A DNA stretch of 64,000 nt from Adhaeretor mobilis (GCF_007741515.1 NZ_CP036263.1:3149178-3213177); one strand, 5' to 3'; shown: positions 17,188 through 26,473, numbered from the stretch's first letter. Notes: generated by a model from the sequence alone, not told the origin. Translations and numbers: made by a program.

Positions 17188-18423
17188 ATGCAAGAGACAA
17201 CAGTCAATCAGTATCCTCAAGGAGGGGGCCGCGTAGCCTCCGACCAGTACCGGCACTCTCAAGAGCAGTGCCTCGACTTCACGGGCCTCGATCAAACCGT
17301 TGACCGCTACCAGCTGCTCTTGCTAGTAAAGCGAGTCGGCAAGCTGGCCGGTTTCACGCCGCGGATGATTCAGCTTTTGGATTACTACATGGCATACACA
17401 ACACAAGCTGACTGGGAGGAGGGGAGTCGTCCGATCGTGTTTCAATCGTTGTCGCGCACAGCGATGGATCTGGGCGTCGGCGAGCGGCAAATCCAGAAAC
17501 TAGAAAAGCAGCTTTTTGAACTAGGTGCCATCTCCTGGAACGATAGCGGCAACCACAAACGGTTCGGCCACCGCGACCCGAAGACGGGCCGGCTGCTATT
17601 CGCCTATGGCGTCGACCTAGCGCCACTGGCTTATCTCAAGGAGGAGCTGGAAGCCAAGCTGCAAGAAAAACAACTTTACGCCGAGGCCTGGCGGGCGACA
17701 AAACGGGAGATTTCCGAATGCCGTCGTCAGGTTCGCTCACTGCTACTGGAGTGGAGAGAAGAGGGGGCTGATCCCGCCCAGCTGGAAGGCTACGAGTCGG
17801 CCTACCGCGAAATCGCCTTCGAGCTGCGCAGCCACATCGACCTATCGCGACTGCGTACACTCTCCAAACGCCACACAGCCCTCACCAAGGCGATCCGTGA
17901 ATCGATGGGAGTAGGAGCCACTCCTCAGAAAGAGCAACCAACAACTTCTTTTCCTATTGCCCCCACCACGCCGAAAAGACCATGCAGACACGCACAAAAG
18001 GTCGCGCACTCAGAACACACCAATCCAGTTAAAAAAAGAAGAGAAAGGGAACCATTCTTCCACCCCGAAAGCTCGTGCCAGAGTCCGAGGTCTGAGGCCA
18101 GTTTGGCGATAGGGACGATAACGATCCACCAGCTTGTGCGGAGCGCTAGCGAACGCTTCCGGGAACACCTGCCGTATAGCTCGAAGCGACTTGCCTGGAG
18201 CGACGTCATTGAGGCCGCTTATCGCCGACGAGCCGAATTGCATATCAGTAAACAAAGCTGGGCTGAGGCTTGTGGAGCTCTAGGACGAGTAGGAGCCGCG
18301 GTTGGATTGGTGCTAACCGACCGCGCCGCATGCCGTGTCAACAATCCAGTGAAGCACGCGACTGCCTACTTTCGCAGGGTCTGCAACGGCATGGACCAGA
18401 GCTGCACTCGTCACTCACCCTGA
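17188..18423 (+). CDS. repC: RepC-type plasmid replication initiator
   Basis: A 411-residue protein with both RepC regions. The N-terminal RP-C domain (about 40-230) shows TPRMIQLLDYYMAY, a winged-helix FQSLSRTAMDLGVGERQIQKLEKQLFELGAI and GNHKRFGHRDPKTG. The C-terminal RP-C_C region (about 320-400) shows SKQSWAEACGALGRVGAA and NNPVKHATAYFRR. A low-complexity linker (about 240-310) joins them. In repABC plasmids RepC is the initiator and the origin lies within repC. Here no repA or repB is present; the divergent HTH/coiled-coil and TOPRIM genes take their place. ATG at 17188 begins well before the RP-C domain. The 3' end overlaps the convergent kinase gene by 13 bases. Confidence 0.82.
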   Translation: MQETTVNQYPQGGGRVASDQYRHSQEQCLDFTGLDQTVDRYQLLLLVKRVGKLAGFTPRMIQLLDYYMAYTTQADWEEGSRPIVFQSLSRTAMDLGVGERQIQKLEKQLFELGAISWNDSGNHKRFGHRDPKTGRLLFAYGVDLAPLAYLKEELEAKLQEKQLYAEAWRATKREISECRRQVRSLLLEWREEGADPAQLEGYESAYREIAFELRSHIDLSRLRTLSKRHTALTKAIRESMGVGATPQKEQPTTSFPIAPTTPKRPCRHAQKVAHSEHTNPVKKRREREPFFHPESSCQSPRSEASLAIGTITIHQLVRSASERFREHLPYSSKRLAWSDVIEAAYRRRAELHISKQSWAEACGALGRVGAAVGLVLTDRAACRVNNPVKHATAYFRRVCNGMDQSCTRHSP

Positions 18424-21311
18424 GAGCCTCTTGTCTTGCTCTGGAATGCAGATATACCTGGCAGGTGAAAATGGCCAAGCCCATGCTCGACCCACTCCTC
18501 GAACAGGGAGGGGCTTATCCGGTAGGTCGTGTCCCCCAAGACGTCTCCCGCCCGGTTCGTGTACTGGACATAAACCATGCCCGGGGAAGTCGCTGACAGT
18601 GGGTGCTCAAACTCCCGGTCCGTATAGAAGTCGGCTCGCCAAGCGCCAGGAGGCAGCATGGCTTTGAGCTTCAGACGGGTGGCGAGGCAGTCCCGGGCAG
18701 CCTTTGCCGGCAGTTGGCCAGCGTCGGGCAGGTGCCTCAGAATACTGAGGTCCTTGACCGGGAGCTGGTCATGGGCAACGAACAGGTACGCCTCGACTGC
18801 GCAAGACTCGGATGAGGAAGCGACCGGTTTGAGGGCGACACCACAGCTCACCCCATGGTTACGTATGTTCAGCCCGGGGGTCGTTTTGCCATTGCCGAGC
18901 CGACCACGGATCGTGACGCTCGACCAAATAGGCGGCAGACGGAAGGTTGTCTTGCCGTTGAGCTTCGAGACATCGAACGTCATTGGGCTCGATTGCCTCC
19001 AGGGTGCCGACGGATCGTTCGACGTAAGCGTTCCTTCGCTCTTGCTCGTTCCACCGTGGTACTCTCCAACGATCACCAAGTGGGTGAGGCGTGGCAGAGC
19101 ATTCTGGATGCCGTTCAGAGAGAGTTGTCCAGCGCGGAAGACAGCCGCTTCGTCCTCCGGACCCAGCCACTCAAACCACGCGGTCGCTTGTTCCTCGTAC
19201 TTGCGGACGGCCACTTTAGCGCGGGTGTAGAGAGTTGGCTCAGTGGTTTTGTCGTTCCTCAGTTCAAGCTTCACCCAGAGGTTGGGGGAAGACCGGACGT
19301 CGCTGCTGACCAACGCAAACGCCTGCTTGAGCGTGTAAGACGGTCGGCTGCCGTCTTTAGGGCCTCTCGCCCCAATAAGCACAGCAATCTGGCGAGCGAC
19401 CGACCGCATCGGCTTGGATTCATCATTGGTGTACAAGAGGTCGCGTACAGCGGTCGAGTACCGCTCGGAATACTCCGCGTCGATGACCCATCCCGCCCCC
19501 GTATGATCCATGCAGCGCCCAGTCGCTGCGTTTCGAAATAGCCCTTCGACGAAGCGGTCGTTCTCTTTCTTGATATCGCGTGCGACGTTGTACGAGTAGG
19601 AAAGCGGTCCACTCACGCCGGCGACCGGTTGCCCCGTGTCATCAACGAATCGAAGGAAGATTGGTCCGCGTTTGGAAGCCTCGTCCGCGTTCAGGAAGGC
19701 GCGGAAGCCCACGCGATCATCGCCCCGCCGCAGGGTTTTCCAGGGCAGATCATCGACCCGATACTCGATCCTGCCGGGGAGCTGGGTTTTGTCGTCGCGT
19801 AGCTGGACCAGCAGGACGCCCTGATCTTTGCCACTGCTTGAGCGGCTCCCAAATGGCTCTTGGTATCGCAGGGCGCTCTTCAACTTGACGCTAAATAGAC
19901 TTTCATCGGGAGGCGATGCAGGCGAATGGCCCGGGTCGTCGTCTGGCCCTGGGGTTGCGGGCCTTGGCGTCTCGGGCTTCCGCTCGGGTACCGGCGGCTC
20001 GGCGATCTCCTCTCTATCCGACGAACCCCGCTCATCCGCCTCGGGCGTGAGGTCGGGGACACCCGGATCGCTCGCCGCCTCGCCTCGTTTGATATCCGCA
20101 GCTTGATCGGTATCGGGTGGCGATTCACCAATCGGTTCACTGAATTGCCACAAACCAACGGCCAAGGCGACCCCCAGGGCAGCCATCGTCATTTGCGAGG
20201 TCTTGGATCGCCGCTTCGCTTGTAATGAGTTGGCTAGTTCGCCCACCGAAGCGAATCGTTCTTGGGGAGATGCCTCCAGAGCGCGAAGGCAAGTCTTCTT
20301 GAGCGCCTTCGGGTAGCTCGAGAGCCTCAGAACCCCTCGACGATCGATCAACCCAGACTGGGAACGCTCCAAAGAGGATTGCTGGGTCTCGGCTGCGCAG
20401 GGCGGGCGCCCCGTCATCATCCAATAGAGCACGGCCCCAATCGAGAATAAGTCGCTAAGCTCACCGTCTTGCTTGCCATCGGCCGTTGCTTGCTCCGGGG
20501 ACATGAAAGCCGGCGTGCCGTGGAACTCAGTAATCGCCGCTCGCGACGAGCCCCAACTCGACCGGTCGATCGCCATCCCCAGATCGATCAGCTTCACCGC
20601 TCCCGAGTCATCGAGCCAGACGTTCTGCGGCTTGATGTCCCGGTGCAGGATGCCGCGGCCGTGCAAGTGATCGACTACGCCGCACAGCTCGGTGGCGACA
20701 CGCACCGCTTCCTCGGCCGTGGGGCGATGCGTGGCGTACTTGTCGGCAAGCGTCATGCCGCGCAAGAAGGGCATCACGAAGAAGGCTCGATCTTCATCAA
20801 CGCCCGAGGCGATGACGTCGGGGATGCCCGGGTGCTGGCACTGACCGAGCAGCTCCCGCTCGCGGAGCAGCAGTTCGTTGTGCTTGGGCGACGCGCTGAG
20901 CTTGATCGCCACGGCGCTGTGCATGTCGTCTTGGGCCCGCAGCACGATGGCCTGGCCCCCTTCGCCTACGACCCGCAAGACGCGATAGCCCCGCAGCTCG
21001 ACCGGCAACCGGTAGCCCGCGGCAAGCAACGGATAGGCGTCGCTTAAGACCTGGGCCAGATCGGGAAAACGTGAACGCAGCTCGTGGAGTGTTGGCGTGC
21101 GGCCTTGCCGTTTGCGGTCGTGATCGATCAGCTGAGGAAGCAACTGAGAAATGAGAACCGACCGCAATTCTTCGGGCGCCGCCTTGACCGCCTTCTTCAG
21201 CGCAGCGGCGCCCTCGTACTCGTAGCTCTGATCGAACGTGTCGATCCAAACACTCACCGCCGCCTGCTCTTCAGCAGAAAGGGCGGAGTAGGTACGGGGG
21301 TGGTCGCTCAA
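18411..21311 (-). CDS. Membrane Ser/Thr protein kinase (Hanks type) with large C-terminal region
   Basis: A 966-residue protein. The N-terminal 100 residues are helical, followed by the kinase domain (about 108-365) with GEGGQAIVL (P-loop), Lys137 in AIKL, HRDIKPQN (catalytic Asp225), DLG in place of DFG, and APE-like MSPEQA. A single membrane span lies at about 374-390, then a Pro/Glu/Asp-rich linker (about 395-470) and an unrecognised C-terminal region likely outside the membrane. Its start overlaps the ECF sigma stop by 4 bases. ECF-kinase pairs are a planctomycete hallmark and the kinase is thought to control its sigma partner. The gene runs into repC tail to tail. Confidence 0.88.
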   Translation of the reverse strand: MSDHPRTYSALSAEEQAAVSVWIDTFDQSYEYEGAAALKKAVKAAPEELRSVLISQLLPQLIDHDRKRQGRTPTLHELRSRFPDLAQVLSDAYPLLAAGYRLPVELRGYRVLRVVGEGGQAIVLRAQDDMHSAVAIKLSASPKHNELLLRERELLGQCQHPGIPDVIASGVDEDRAFFVMPFLRGMTLADKYATHRPTAEEAVRVATELCGVVDHLHGRGILHRDIKPQNVWLDDSGAVKLIDLGMAIDRSSWGSSRAAITEFHGTPAFMSPEQATADGKQDGELSDLFSIGAVLYWMMTGRPPCAAETQQSSLERSQSGLIDRRGVLRLSSYPKALKKTCLRALEASPQERFASVGELANSLQAKRRSKTSQMTMAALGVALAVGLWQFSEPIGESPPDTDQAADIKRGEAASDPGVPDLTPEADERGSSDREEIAEPPVPERKPETPRPATPGPDDDPGHSPASPPDESLFSVKLKSALRYQEPFGSRSSSGKDQGVLLVQLRDDKTQLPGRIEYRVDDLPWKTLRRGDDRVGFRAFLNADEASKRGPIFLRFVDDTGQPVAGVSGPLSYSYNVARDIKKENDRFVEGLFRNAATGRCMDHTGAGWVIDAEYSERYSTAVRDLLYTNDESKPMRSVARQIAVLIGARGPKDGSRPSYTLKQAFALVSSDVRSSPNLWVKLELRNDKTTEPTLYTRAKVAVRKYEEQATAWFEWLGPEDEAAVFRAGQLSLNGIQNALPRLTHLVIVGEYHGGTSKSEGTLTSNDPSAPWRQSSPMTFDVSKLNGKTTFRLPPIWSSVTIRGRLGNGKTTPGLNIRNHGVSCGVALKPVASSSESCAVEAYLFVAHDQLPVKDLSILRHLPDAGQLPAKAARDCLATRLKLKAMLPPGAWRADFYTDREFEHPLSATSPGMVYVQYTNRAGDVLGDTTYRISPSLFEEWVEHGLGHFHLPGISAFQSKTRGSQGE

Positions 21312-21922
21312 GCGTCTCCCCCTGGTGGATCGCCCTCACGTGCTGGCTCAAGCAGGCCACGGATCTGCGCGAGGCGGCGACGGACTTGATGCTCAGAGAG
21401 ACGAAGGCGTTGCGCAATGTCCGCCGTTGTGTGGCATTCCAGTTTGAAGCGGGCGATCTGCAGTAGCTCCTCGTCAGCAATCGAATCGGATAGTAGCTGC
21501 AGCGCCTGGGCAACATAAGCTTCCACATCTTCGGGGCTCGCCGCGGCGTCCGTGAAACTTCCTTCAGCCGCTCGGCCATCATGCTGTGGCGCCAGTTCAC
21601 TGTACCGTACCGCCCGTTTGTTCTTCTGGTAGCGCTGAGTAGCTGCTGCTTTATCGATTTTTCGTGTGAGCTGTCGCTCAAGCTCAGGCCAGAGGCTGTC
21701 GGGGTCGGTGGAAGGAGGGAGCTCCCCTTCGTTGGTCTGTCGCAAGTAGGTCCGCAGCGTGCTCATGACTGTGTCCTCGGTGCTGACAGTTCCTTTGCGC
21801 ATCCACCAGAGTGATCGCTCAGCTTGGGTGGTGAGTCGGTGCATGAGCGCCGACCACTCCGCCGGTGAAATCTCACGCGGAGTGTTGTGAGAGGGATCGT
21901 GATCTGGATTGGATTCATTCAT
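21308..21922 (-). CDS. ECF-type RNA polymerase sigma factor coupled to the kinase
   Basis: A 204-residue protein with sigma-70 region 2 (about 25-90, PAEWSALMHRLTTQAERSLWW, DTVMSTLRTYLR) and region 4 (about 140-190) carrying the HTH TTADIAQRLRLSEHQVRRRLAQIR. Region 2.4 is degenerate relative to canonical ECFs, as in the planctomycete-specific ECF groups linked to protein kinases. Its stop overlaps the kinase ATG (ATGA), so both are made from one transcript. ATG at 21922 is preferred; a GTG at 21937 would add five residues. Its target promoters cannot be seen here. Confidence 0.75.
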   Translation of the reverse strand: MNESNPDHDPSHNTPREISPAEWSALMHRLTTQAERSLWWMRKGTVSTEDTVMSTLRTYLRQTNEGELPPSTDPDSLWPELERQLTRKIDKAAATQRYQKNKRAVRYSELAPQHDGRAAEGSFTDAAASPEDVEAYVAQALQLLSDSIADEELLQIARFKLECHTTADIAQRLRLSEHQVRRRLAQIRGLLEPAREGDPPGGDA

Positions 21923-22115
21923 AGGGCAATAGCTCACAAGGCGACGAGAGCCCCATTCTAGCGGAAAAAGGCTCCCAGGTCATTCAGCAGCCTGCAGAGC
22001 CTACTGGCAAAAAGTTTTTTCGTTTTCCGCGCGCATCTTGGGCTGCTCCCATCCCTGTATGGGTGTCAGCCTTGTCACCGGCTTATCCAGAACCGCCATG
22101 CGAAAGGAAATTGAG

Positions 22116-22724
22116 ATGATTACTGAAGCGAACGTGGAGAACACAGTGCCCGATCCGAACCTAGTCACCTTGGACGCTACCCGCATTCCAGAAACAAGTT
22201 TCGACGGAGACCCCAATCCCTACCTTTGTGCCTCAGAGGCATTCTGGGATTGGCAACTTGATGTGGACGAGCGGCGCGAGCCTTGGACACCTGAAAATCA
22301 AGAGGTGATTCACGCGGCAAGTAGCTTTCATTACACACTCACGATGGCGCGTTCCTGGGTCACCGAGAAGACGTCGCGCAAGGAGCTTTGGCGGTCGCTG
22401 ATGGGCTGGGGATGGTTGACCTATGAGAACCCAGAGTACGAAGAGGGTGATCCGATATTGAGCTGGCAATTCGACCCTTACTCCCAGTTCCGACACAAGC
22501 CGGAAATGTTGTTGACCGCGCCAGTTGAGAGTGAGCTTGTTCGTGTTGTACTCGAAGAGTCGCGAACGATCAGGTTCACACTCAAGCCATCCAATCAAGG
22601 CGAGACCCGATTTATCCTTGCTGCAGTCGCCAATCGGTACGGCAGCCTTTCCAAGGCTAAGCAAGGCTACCGGGACCATCTGATACATAAGGCGCGGAGT
22701 CAAAACGCCAGCAAGTTCAATTAG
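22116..22724 (+). CDS. Hypothetical protein upstream of the transfer genes
   Basis: A 202-residue soluble, acidic protein of no recognised family. It is Trp-rich in the middle (EAFWDWQLDVDERREPW, LWRSLMGWGWL). No signal peptide, membrane span or catalytic motif is visible. ATG at 22116 follows AAAGGAAA by 5-8 bases; an upstream ATG at 22098 is also possible. It heads a run of plus-strand genes leading into the coupling protein, so it may belong to the transfer module. Confidence 0.6.
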   Translation: MITEANVENTVPDPNLVTLDATRIPETSFDGDPNPYLCASEAFWDWQLDVDERREPWTPENQEVIHAASSFHYTLTMARSWVTEKTSRKELWRSLMGWGWLTYENPEYEEGDPILSWQFDPYSQFRHKPEMLLTAPVESELVRVVLEESRTIRFTLKPSNQGETRFILAAVANRYGSLSKAKQGYRDHLIHKARSQNASKFN

Positions 22725-22778
22725 CTCACGTAGTCATTACTTACCAACACCGAAAGGTCTGCTTCGGCAGAGACAACC

Positions 22779-23036
22779 ATGTTTCTATTCCTATTCCGCA
22801 GAGTCATTTGGCGTGGCTTCCTTTGGTCGGCCAAACATGCCTGCCGCCTGTTCTACCGCAACGCCAACCTCCAAGCATTGATCCTAACACCTCTGGTCAT
22901 GTTGCTACTGATCCTACCGGCAACTTTTAACCGCTCTGACCACAAACGTTCAGAGCCGAGCCGACCAGCCGCGTCAAACGTCAGTTATTCGGCTGATTTC
23001 TACGAACGGTCACCCTCGTTTCAATCCGAGCGGTGA
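22779..23036 (+). CDS. Small membrane protein upstream of the coupling protein
   Basis: An 85-residue protein with a basic N-terminus, one or two hydrophobic stretches (about 2-17 weak; about 32-50 ALILTPLVMLLLILPAT strong) and a polar Ser-rich tail. It starts 54 bases after the preceding gene and ends 60 bases before the coupling protein gene. A small membrane partner of the coupling protein is plausible, but no family is recognised. Confidence 0.55.
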   Translation: MFLFLFRRVIWRGFLWSAKHACRLFYRNANLQALILTPLVMLLLILPATFNRSDHKRSEPSRPAASNVSYSADFYERSPSFQSER

Positions 23037-23096
23037 GAGCACTTCACAATCGTCTAACCCAACTCCACGAACTCAACATCAACCAAGGTTCATTCC

Positions 23097-24992
23097 ATGA
23101 ATAACTACGGACCCCGTATCCTGATAAACATTTTCACAGGGGGCACCCTGGCAGCCCTCTGGCTCTGCATGGTATCGCCTCTAGTAGGCTCGCAGCACGT
23201 ATCCGACACCACCCAGTTTTGGGGCAAAACGGCGTGGGCCATCGCGATTATTTACCTTCTCTCTTATGGCTTTCCCATGCTCCGTCGACGGCTCCGCTTA
23301 CCGATCACCCTCTCGATCGCTACGGCCGCTGTCGGATTCGGATTCTTTTCAGTCGGCGCAGAGGCAGGACGAGAGCAAGCCTTCTGGCTTTCGTGCTGTG
23401 CTCTTGTGCCGGTATCGCTTCTTGTCGGTCCACTGGCGATTAGCAGCCTGACGAATACCCTCAGCCGTAACCGCTGGTTCCGCGAGACTTTCCGTCTTGG
23501 CAATGGCGACAGCGCTACCTGGGCAAACCGCGACGAGTACCACGCCCGTGTGATGCAGATCCCCCGCACCAAAGAAGGAAAACTCGGTTGGACCGACCAC
23601 ATCTTGTTAGGCGCTACCACTTTCCGGCATGACATCATGCCCCGACTGGTGGGCATCAAGACCGGAGTGCACCTCTGCACGGTCGGCATGACCAGTTCCG
23701 GAAAATCGGCCACCTCTCAATGGCCCAACTACGTGATGTATGGCGGCGCAGGCTTGATCGTCGACATGAAGGGGGAGCACGCTCAAGTGACTAGCAAGCG
23801 GCGTAGCGAAATTGGGCCAGTCAGTGTGTTTGATCCCCTGAACATAACCGATCTGCCCTCGGCGACTTGTAACGTCCTCGTCGGTATTGACGAGACAACC
23901 GACGACGGCTTGCAACAGATCGCTGCAATCCGCGAGGCGCTGATCTTACCGGAAAAGAAAGCGTCCTCCGGTCCACACTTCGCTGACAACGCGGGAACCC
24001 TGCTTGAAGGAGTGATTACTTTGGTCTGCCATACGCACCCCCCCGAGCTGCGAAACCTGGCGACGGTCGCCCGGATCATCGAATCCCGTAACCTAGAGAC
24101 CGGAGTCTACGACGAGCAGGTTTGGTCGGGCGCGGTCTACGAAATGGCCAACTGCCCGCTCGGCCAATGTGTATCGGCAGCAAAGCTCATGATCGATGCG
24201 GCGGACGAAGAAGGAGGATCATTCAAAACGACGCTTTCCAAGAACCTTAGGTGGATCGCAGGCGAGGGGATGAAGAACTTTCTCTCGGGCACTGAGAACC
24301 CGCTCTTGGAACTCCCCACTCTGGGAGAGAAGAAACCAACGATCTATGTCGTCGTAGGACTTGGGAACGAGAACAACTTCAAACACTATATCCGGCTGAT
24401 GGCGGCGATGGGCGTCTATTATCTCCGCCGCGACTTTCGCAATACCCTTCAGAAGCCGTCACCAAGCGTGCTTGTCGGCCTGGATGAGTACCCGCTCTAC
24501 GCGGAGGGCCTCGACTCGATCAGTAACGGATTCGGCAACCTTCGCGAAGCGGGCTGCATGCTCTGGGTTGGCACCCAGAAGATCTCTCAGATTAAAGAGG
24601 CGATCGGGGAAGAACATTGCACGCTCCTGCTGCAAAGCTCCACGGTACAAATCTCTGGCGTAAGCAACGACAACACGGATGTCGCCAAGTGGGTATCGGA
24701 TCAACTCGGCAAGCGAACGCTGAAGAAAAAGCAGGGCCGCGGACTCATGGCTAAAGAGGTCAGAGAGAAGATCGTTCCTTTAATGACCCCTCGCGAAGTC
24801 GAAGACACACTCCGACAGCACGCAGCCAACCAGATTATTTTCCCGGCCGATGGCGGCTCACCAATGTGGCTCCATCGCCGTGCCTATAAGGATTTTCGCA
24901 TCGATGGCCGGCGATGCTTCAAGCCGCTACCTCTGGGCGATGTCTTCGAAGAGCGAAGATCCCCCCAGTCCCCATCCACCAGTCGTTCGTAA
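23097..24992 (+). CDS. Type IV coupling protein, VirD4/TraG/TraD family ATPase
   Basis: A 631-residue membrane ATPase that links the relaxase-DNA complex to the secretion channel. The N-terminus has four predicted spans (about 10-30, 42-62, 70-90, 95-117). The cytosolic motor has Walker A GMTSSGKS (about 197-204), the family motif GAGLIVDMKGEH, Walker B LVGLDEYPLY (about 460) and WVGTQKISQI (motif after Walker B). The extra N-terminal spans exceed the usual two. It is separated from the relaxase gene by three small genes, all on the plus strand. No other T4SS gene is found in the window. Confidence 0.88.
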   Translation: MNNYGPRILINIFTGGTLAALWLCMVSPLVGSQHVSDTTQFWGKTAWAIAIIYLLSYGFPMLRRRLRLPITLSIATAAVGFGFFSVGAEAGREQAFWLSCCALVPVSLLVGPLAISSLTNTLSRNRWFRETFRLGNGDSATWANRDEYHARVMQIPRTKEGKLGWTDHILLGATTFRHDIMPRLVGIKTGVHLCTVGMTSSGKSATSQWPNYVMYGGAGLIVDMKGEHAQVTSKRRSEIGPVSVFDPLNITDLPSATCNVLVGIDETTDDGLQQIAAIREALILPEKKASSGPHFADNAGTLLEGVITLVCHTHPPELRNLATVARIIESRNLETGVYDEQVWSGAVYEMANCPLGQCVSAAKLMIDAADEEGGSFKTTLSKNLRWIAGEGMKNFLSGTENPLLELPTLGEKKPTIYVVVGLGNENNFKHYIRLMAAMGVYYLRRDFRNTLQKPSPSVLVGLDEYPLYAEGLDSISNGFGNLREAGCMLWVGTQKISQIKEAIGEEHCTLLLQSSTVQISGVSNDNTDVAKWVSDQLGKRTLKKKQGRGLMAKEVREKIVPLMTPREVEDTLRQHAANQIIFPADGGSPMWLHRRAYKDFRIDGRRCFKPLPLGDVFEERRSPQSPSTSRS

Positions 24993-25028
24993 CCTCAACT
25001 ACTAACCCAAGATCAGGAGTGAGCCATC

Positions 25029-25496
25029 ATGGCCAAACAACCCAGCAACAGCGCCGCCTCTCTCAGCGGTCGTCCCAAAGCGTTCTCGCACGTGAAAAGC
25101 GTTCGTCCCGGCTTTCAACAAGCGGCAGCTGGCAAGCAACAGAAAGCAAAGCTGCGAACAAAAGTCCCGCAAGTGAAGAAGCAGTTTTCCAAGGCCCATG
25201 AAGGGCCCCGCGAAAAACTCGCCAAGCCAAAGAAGCAGCTCGTCCCAACACCCAAGGGGAACGAGGTCAAAGAAGTCCACACGCAGGTCGAGCGTGAGAA
25301 GCAGGCCCGCAACCTTCGCCGTGACCAGAAGATGAAGAAATGGCGAGAGCGACGCGTGGAACCTTCGCACGGCGCCCGCCCCAAGCATGAGCTGAAGAAG
25401 CAGACGCCCGATGTGCAGATGAAGGCCGAAAAGAAACGTCAATTCCATCAGATGCTGCAAGCCAAGCGGGCGATGCGGCGCGGTCGCAGTCGCTAG
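25029..25496 (+). CDS. Highly basic Lys/Arg/Gln-rich protein in the transfer module
   Basis: A 155-residue protein of about 35 percent Lys plus Arg, largely low-complexity and likely disordered at the N-terminus and helical later (VEREKQARNLRRDQKMKKWRER). It lies 36 bases after the coupling protein stop, with an SD-like CAGGAG upstream. It may bind DNA at oriT or act as a relaxosome accessory protein, by position only. No family is recognised. Its composition resembles the 65-residue basic protein at 14775-14972. Confidence 0.6.
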   Translation: MAKQPSNSAASLSGRPKAFSHVKSVRPGFQQAAAGKQQKAKLRTKVPQVKKQFSKAHEGPREKLAKPKKQLVPTPKGNEVKEVHTQVEREKQARNLRRDQKMKKWRERRVEPSHGARPKHELKKQTPDVQMKAEKKRQFHQMLQAKRAMRRGRSR

Positions 25497-25541
25497 AAAA
25501 CGACCCTTGCGCACCCTCCCTTAAACATGAAAGGTTTCACC

Positions 25542-25892
25542 ATGCACCAACTTTCTGAACAACTAACCGAAGCCCTGCTGGAGAACGACTCCCGCAATCT
25601 GGCTTTCCCCAACGGGGAAGCCGACGAGATCACAGCCACCTGGCATCATTGGCTCGCTTACGACGAGTTACAAGACGCTTACGGCTGGACCGAATCGGAA
25701 TTGCTAGGCCTTATCGCCCTCGAACGCGAAGCGACCGGCCATGAGCTGGAGATCTGCTTCCAAATCGTTGTCGCCTACGTCTACGCCGATTGCCGACACG
25801 AGGTGACGGAGCTCGTCGGTGCCGATACTTGGCTCCCTTTGCTACCAAGCGGCTACCACCCCCGTAGCAGCGACACTCCCAACGCAGCCTAG
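25542..25892 (+). CDS. Hypothetical protein in the transfer module
   Basis: A 116-residue acidic protein of unknown function, Trp- and Glu-rich (ITATWHHWLAYDELQDAYGWTESEL). No motif or membrane span. ATG at 25542 follows AAAGG by 8 bases; an in-frame ATG at 25527 is an alternative. It continues the plus-strand cluster between the coupling protein and the relaxase. Confidence 0.55.
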   Translation: MHQLSEQLTEALLENDSRNLAFPNGEADEITATWHHWLAYDELQDAYGWTESELLGLIALEREATGHELEICFQIVVAYVYADCRHEVTELVGADTWLPLLPSGYHPRSSDTPNAA

Positions 25893-25942
25893 CTCCAATC
25901 GTTCTTTCCTCTCTCCCCAACCTCAAACAAGGAACCCAAGCC

Positions 25943-26440
25943 ATGAACCCCATCGAAGCGGGTAAAGAAGCCCTCGAAGCGATTGTCCTGCCACTCCGCG
26001 AAGAAAAGCAGCAGCTCACTAAGCGGATCACGGAAATCGATATCACCCTGAAGCCATTGGAAGCAGCGATCAACCCACTCGACGGCCGCGGACGAGGTGG
26101 CCGCAAGGCGAAGCCCAAACCGACCAAGCGAACCGCCAACCAAGAGGACGTCCGGCAGGTGCTTGTGAAGCTGGCCACCGACCATCCGGGTGTCAAGCAA
26201 GAGAGACTCCTAGAAAAGGCAAAGCAAATGCTCAAAGAACAGCACGGGCTGGATCTTAAAGGCTTCGCCAACCGCTGCCGTGAAGTGTTGGGCAGTGAGC
26301 CGTTTGAAATCGATGAAGCGGGCAGCGTCCGACTCGCAGCCGCCCCCAAAGCGAGCAGCGAACCGCTTGAAGCGATATTGCTCGCGAGTGAACCAAAAAC
26401 GGCTGTGGACAATTTTGCCTCGGGCGTACTCGGAGGTTGA
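25943..26440 (+). CDS. Hypothetical coiled-coil plus basic-linker protein
   Basis: A 165-residue protein. The N-terminal coiled coil (about 8-45) is followed by a Gly/Arg/Lys-rich linker (about 48-65, GRGRGGRKAKPKP) and a helical domain that looks winged-helix-like (about 68-130, QEDVRQVLVKLATDHPGV, GFANRCREVL). The layout suggests DNA binding. It is the gene immediately before the G-poor non-coding stretch and the relaxase, so it is a candidate relaxosome accessory factor. No family is recognised. Confidence 0.55.
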   Translation: MNPIEAGKEALEAIVLPLREEKQQLTKRITEIDITLKPLEAAINPLDGRGRGGRKAKPKPTKRTANQEDVRQVLVKLATDHPGVKQERLLEKAKQMLKEQHGLDLKGFANRCREVLGSEPFEIDEAGSVRLAAAPKASSEPLEAILLASEPKTAVDNFASGVLGG

Positions 26441-26473
26441 ACCATGCGGTCGAATCACAGCAGGCTGAAGCTA

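Noticed and set aside
18855..19541. 228-codon plus-strand frame inside the kinase gene
   Set aside because: Antisense to a well-supported kinase gene, no motif and low-complexity composition.
20469..21047. 192-codon plus-strand frame inside the kinase gene
   Set aside because: Antisense to the kinase catalytic domain and has no family signature.
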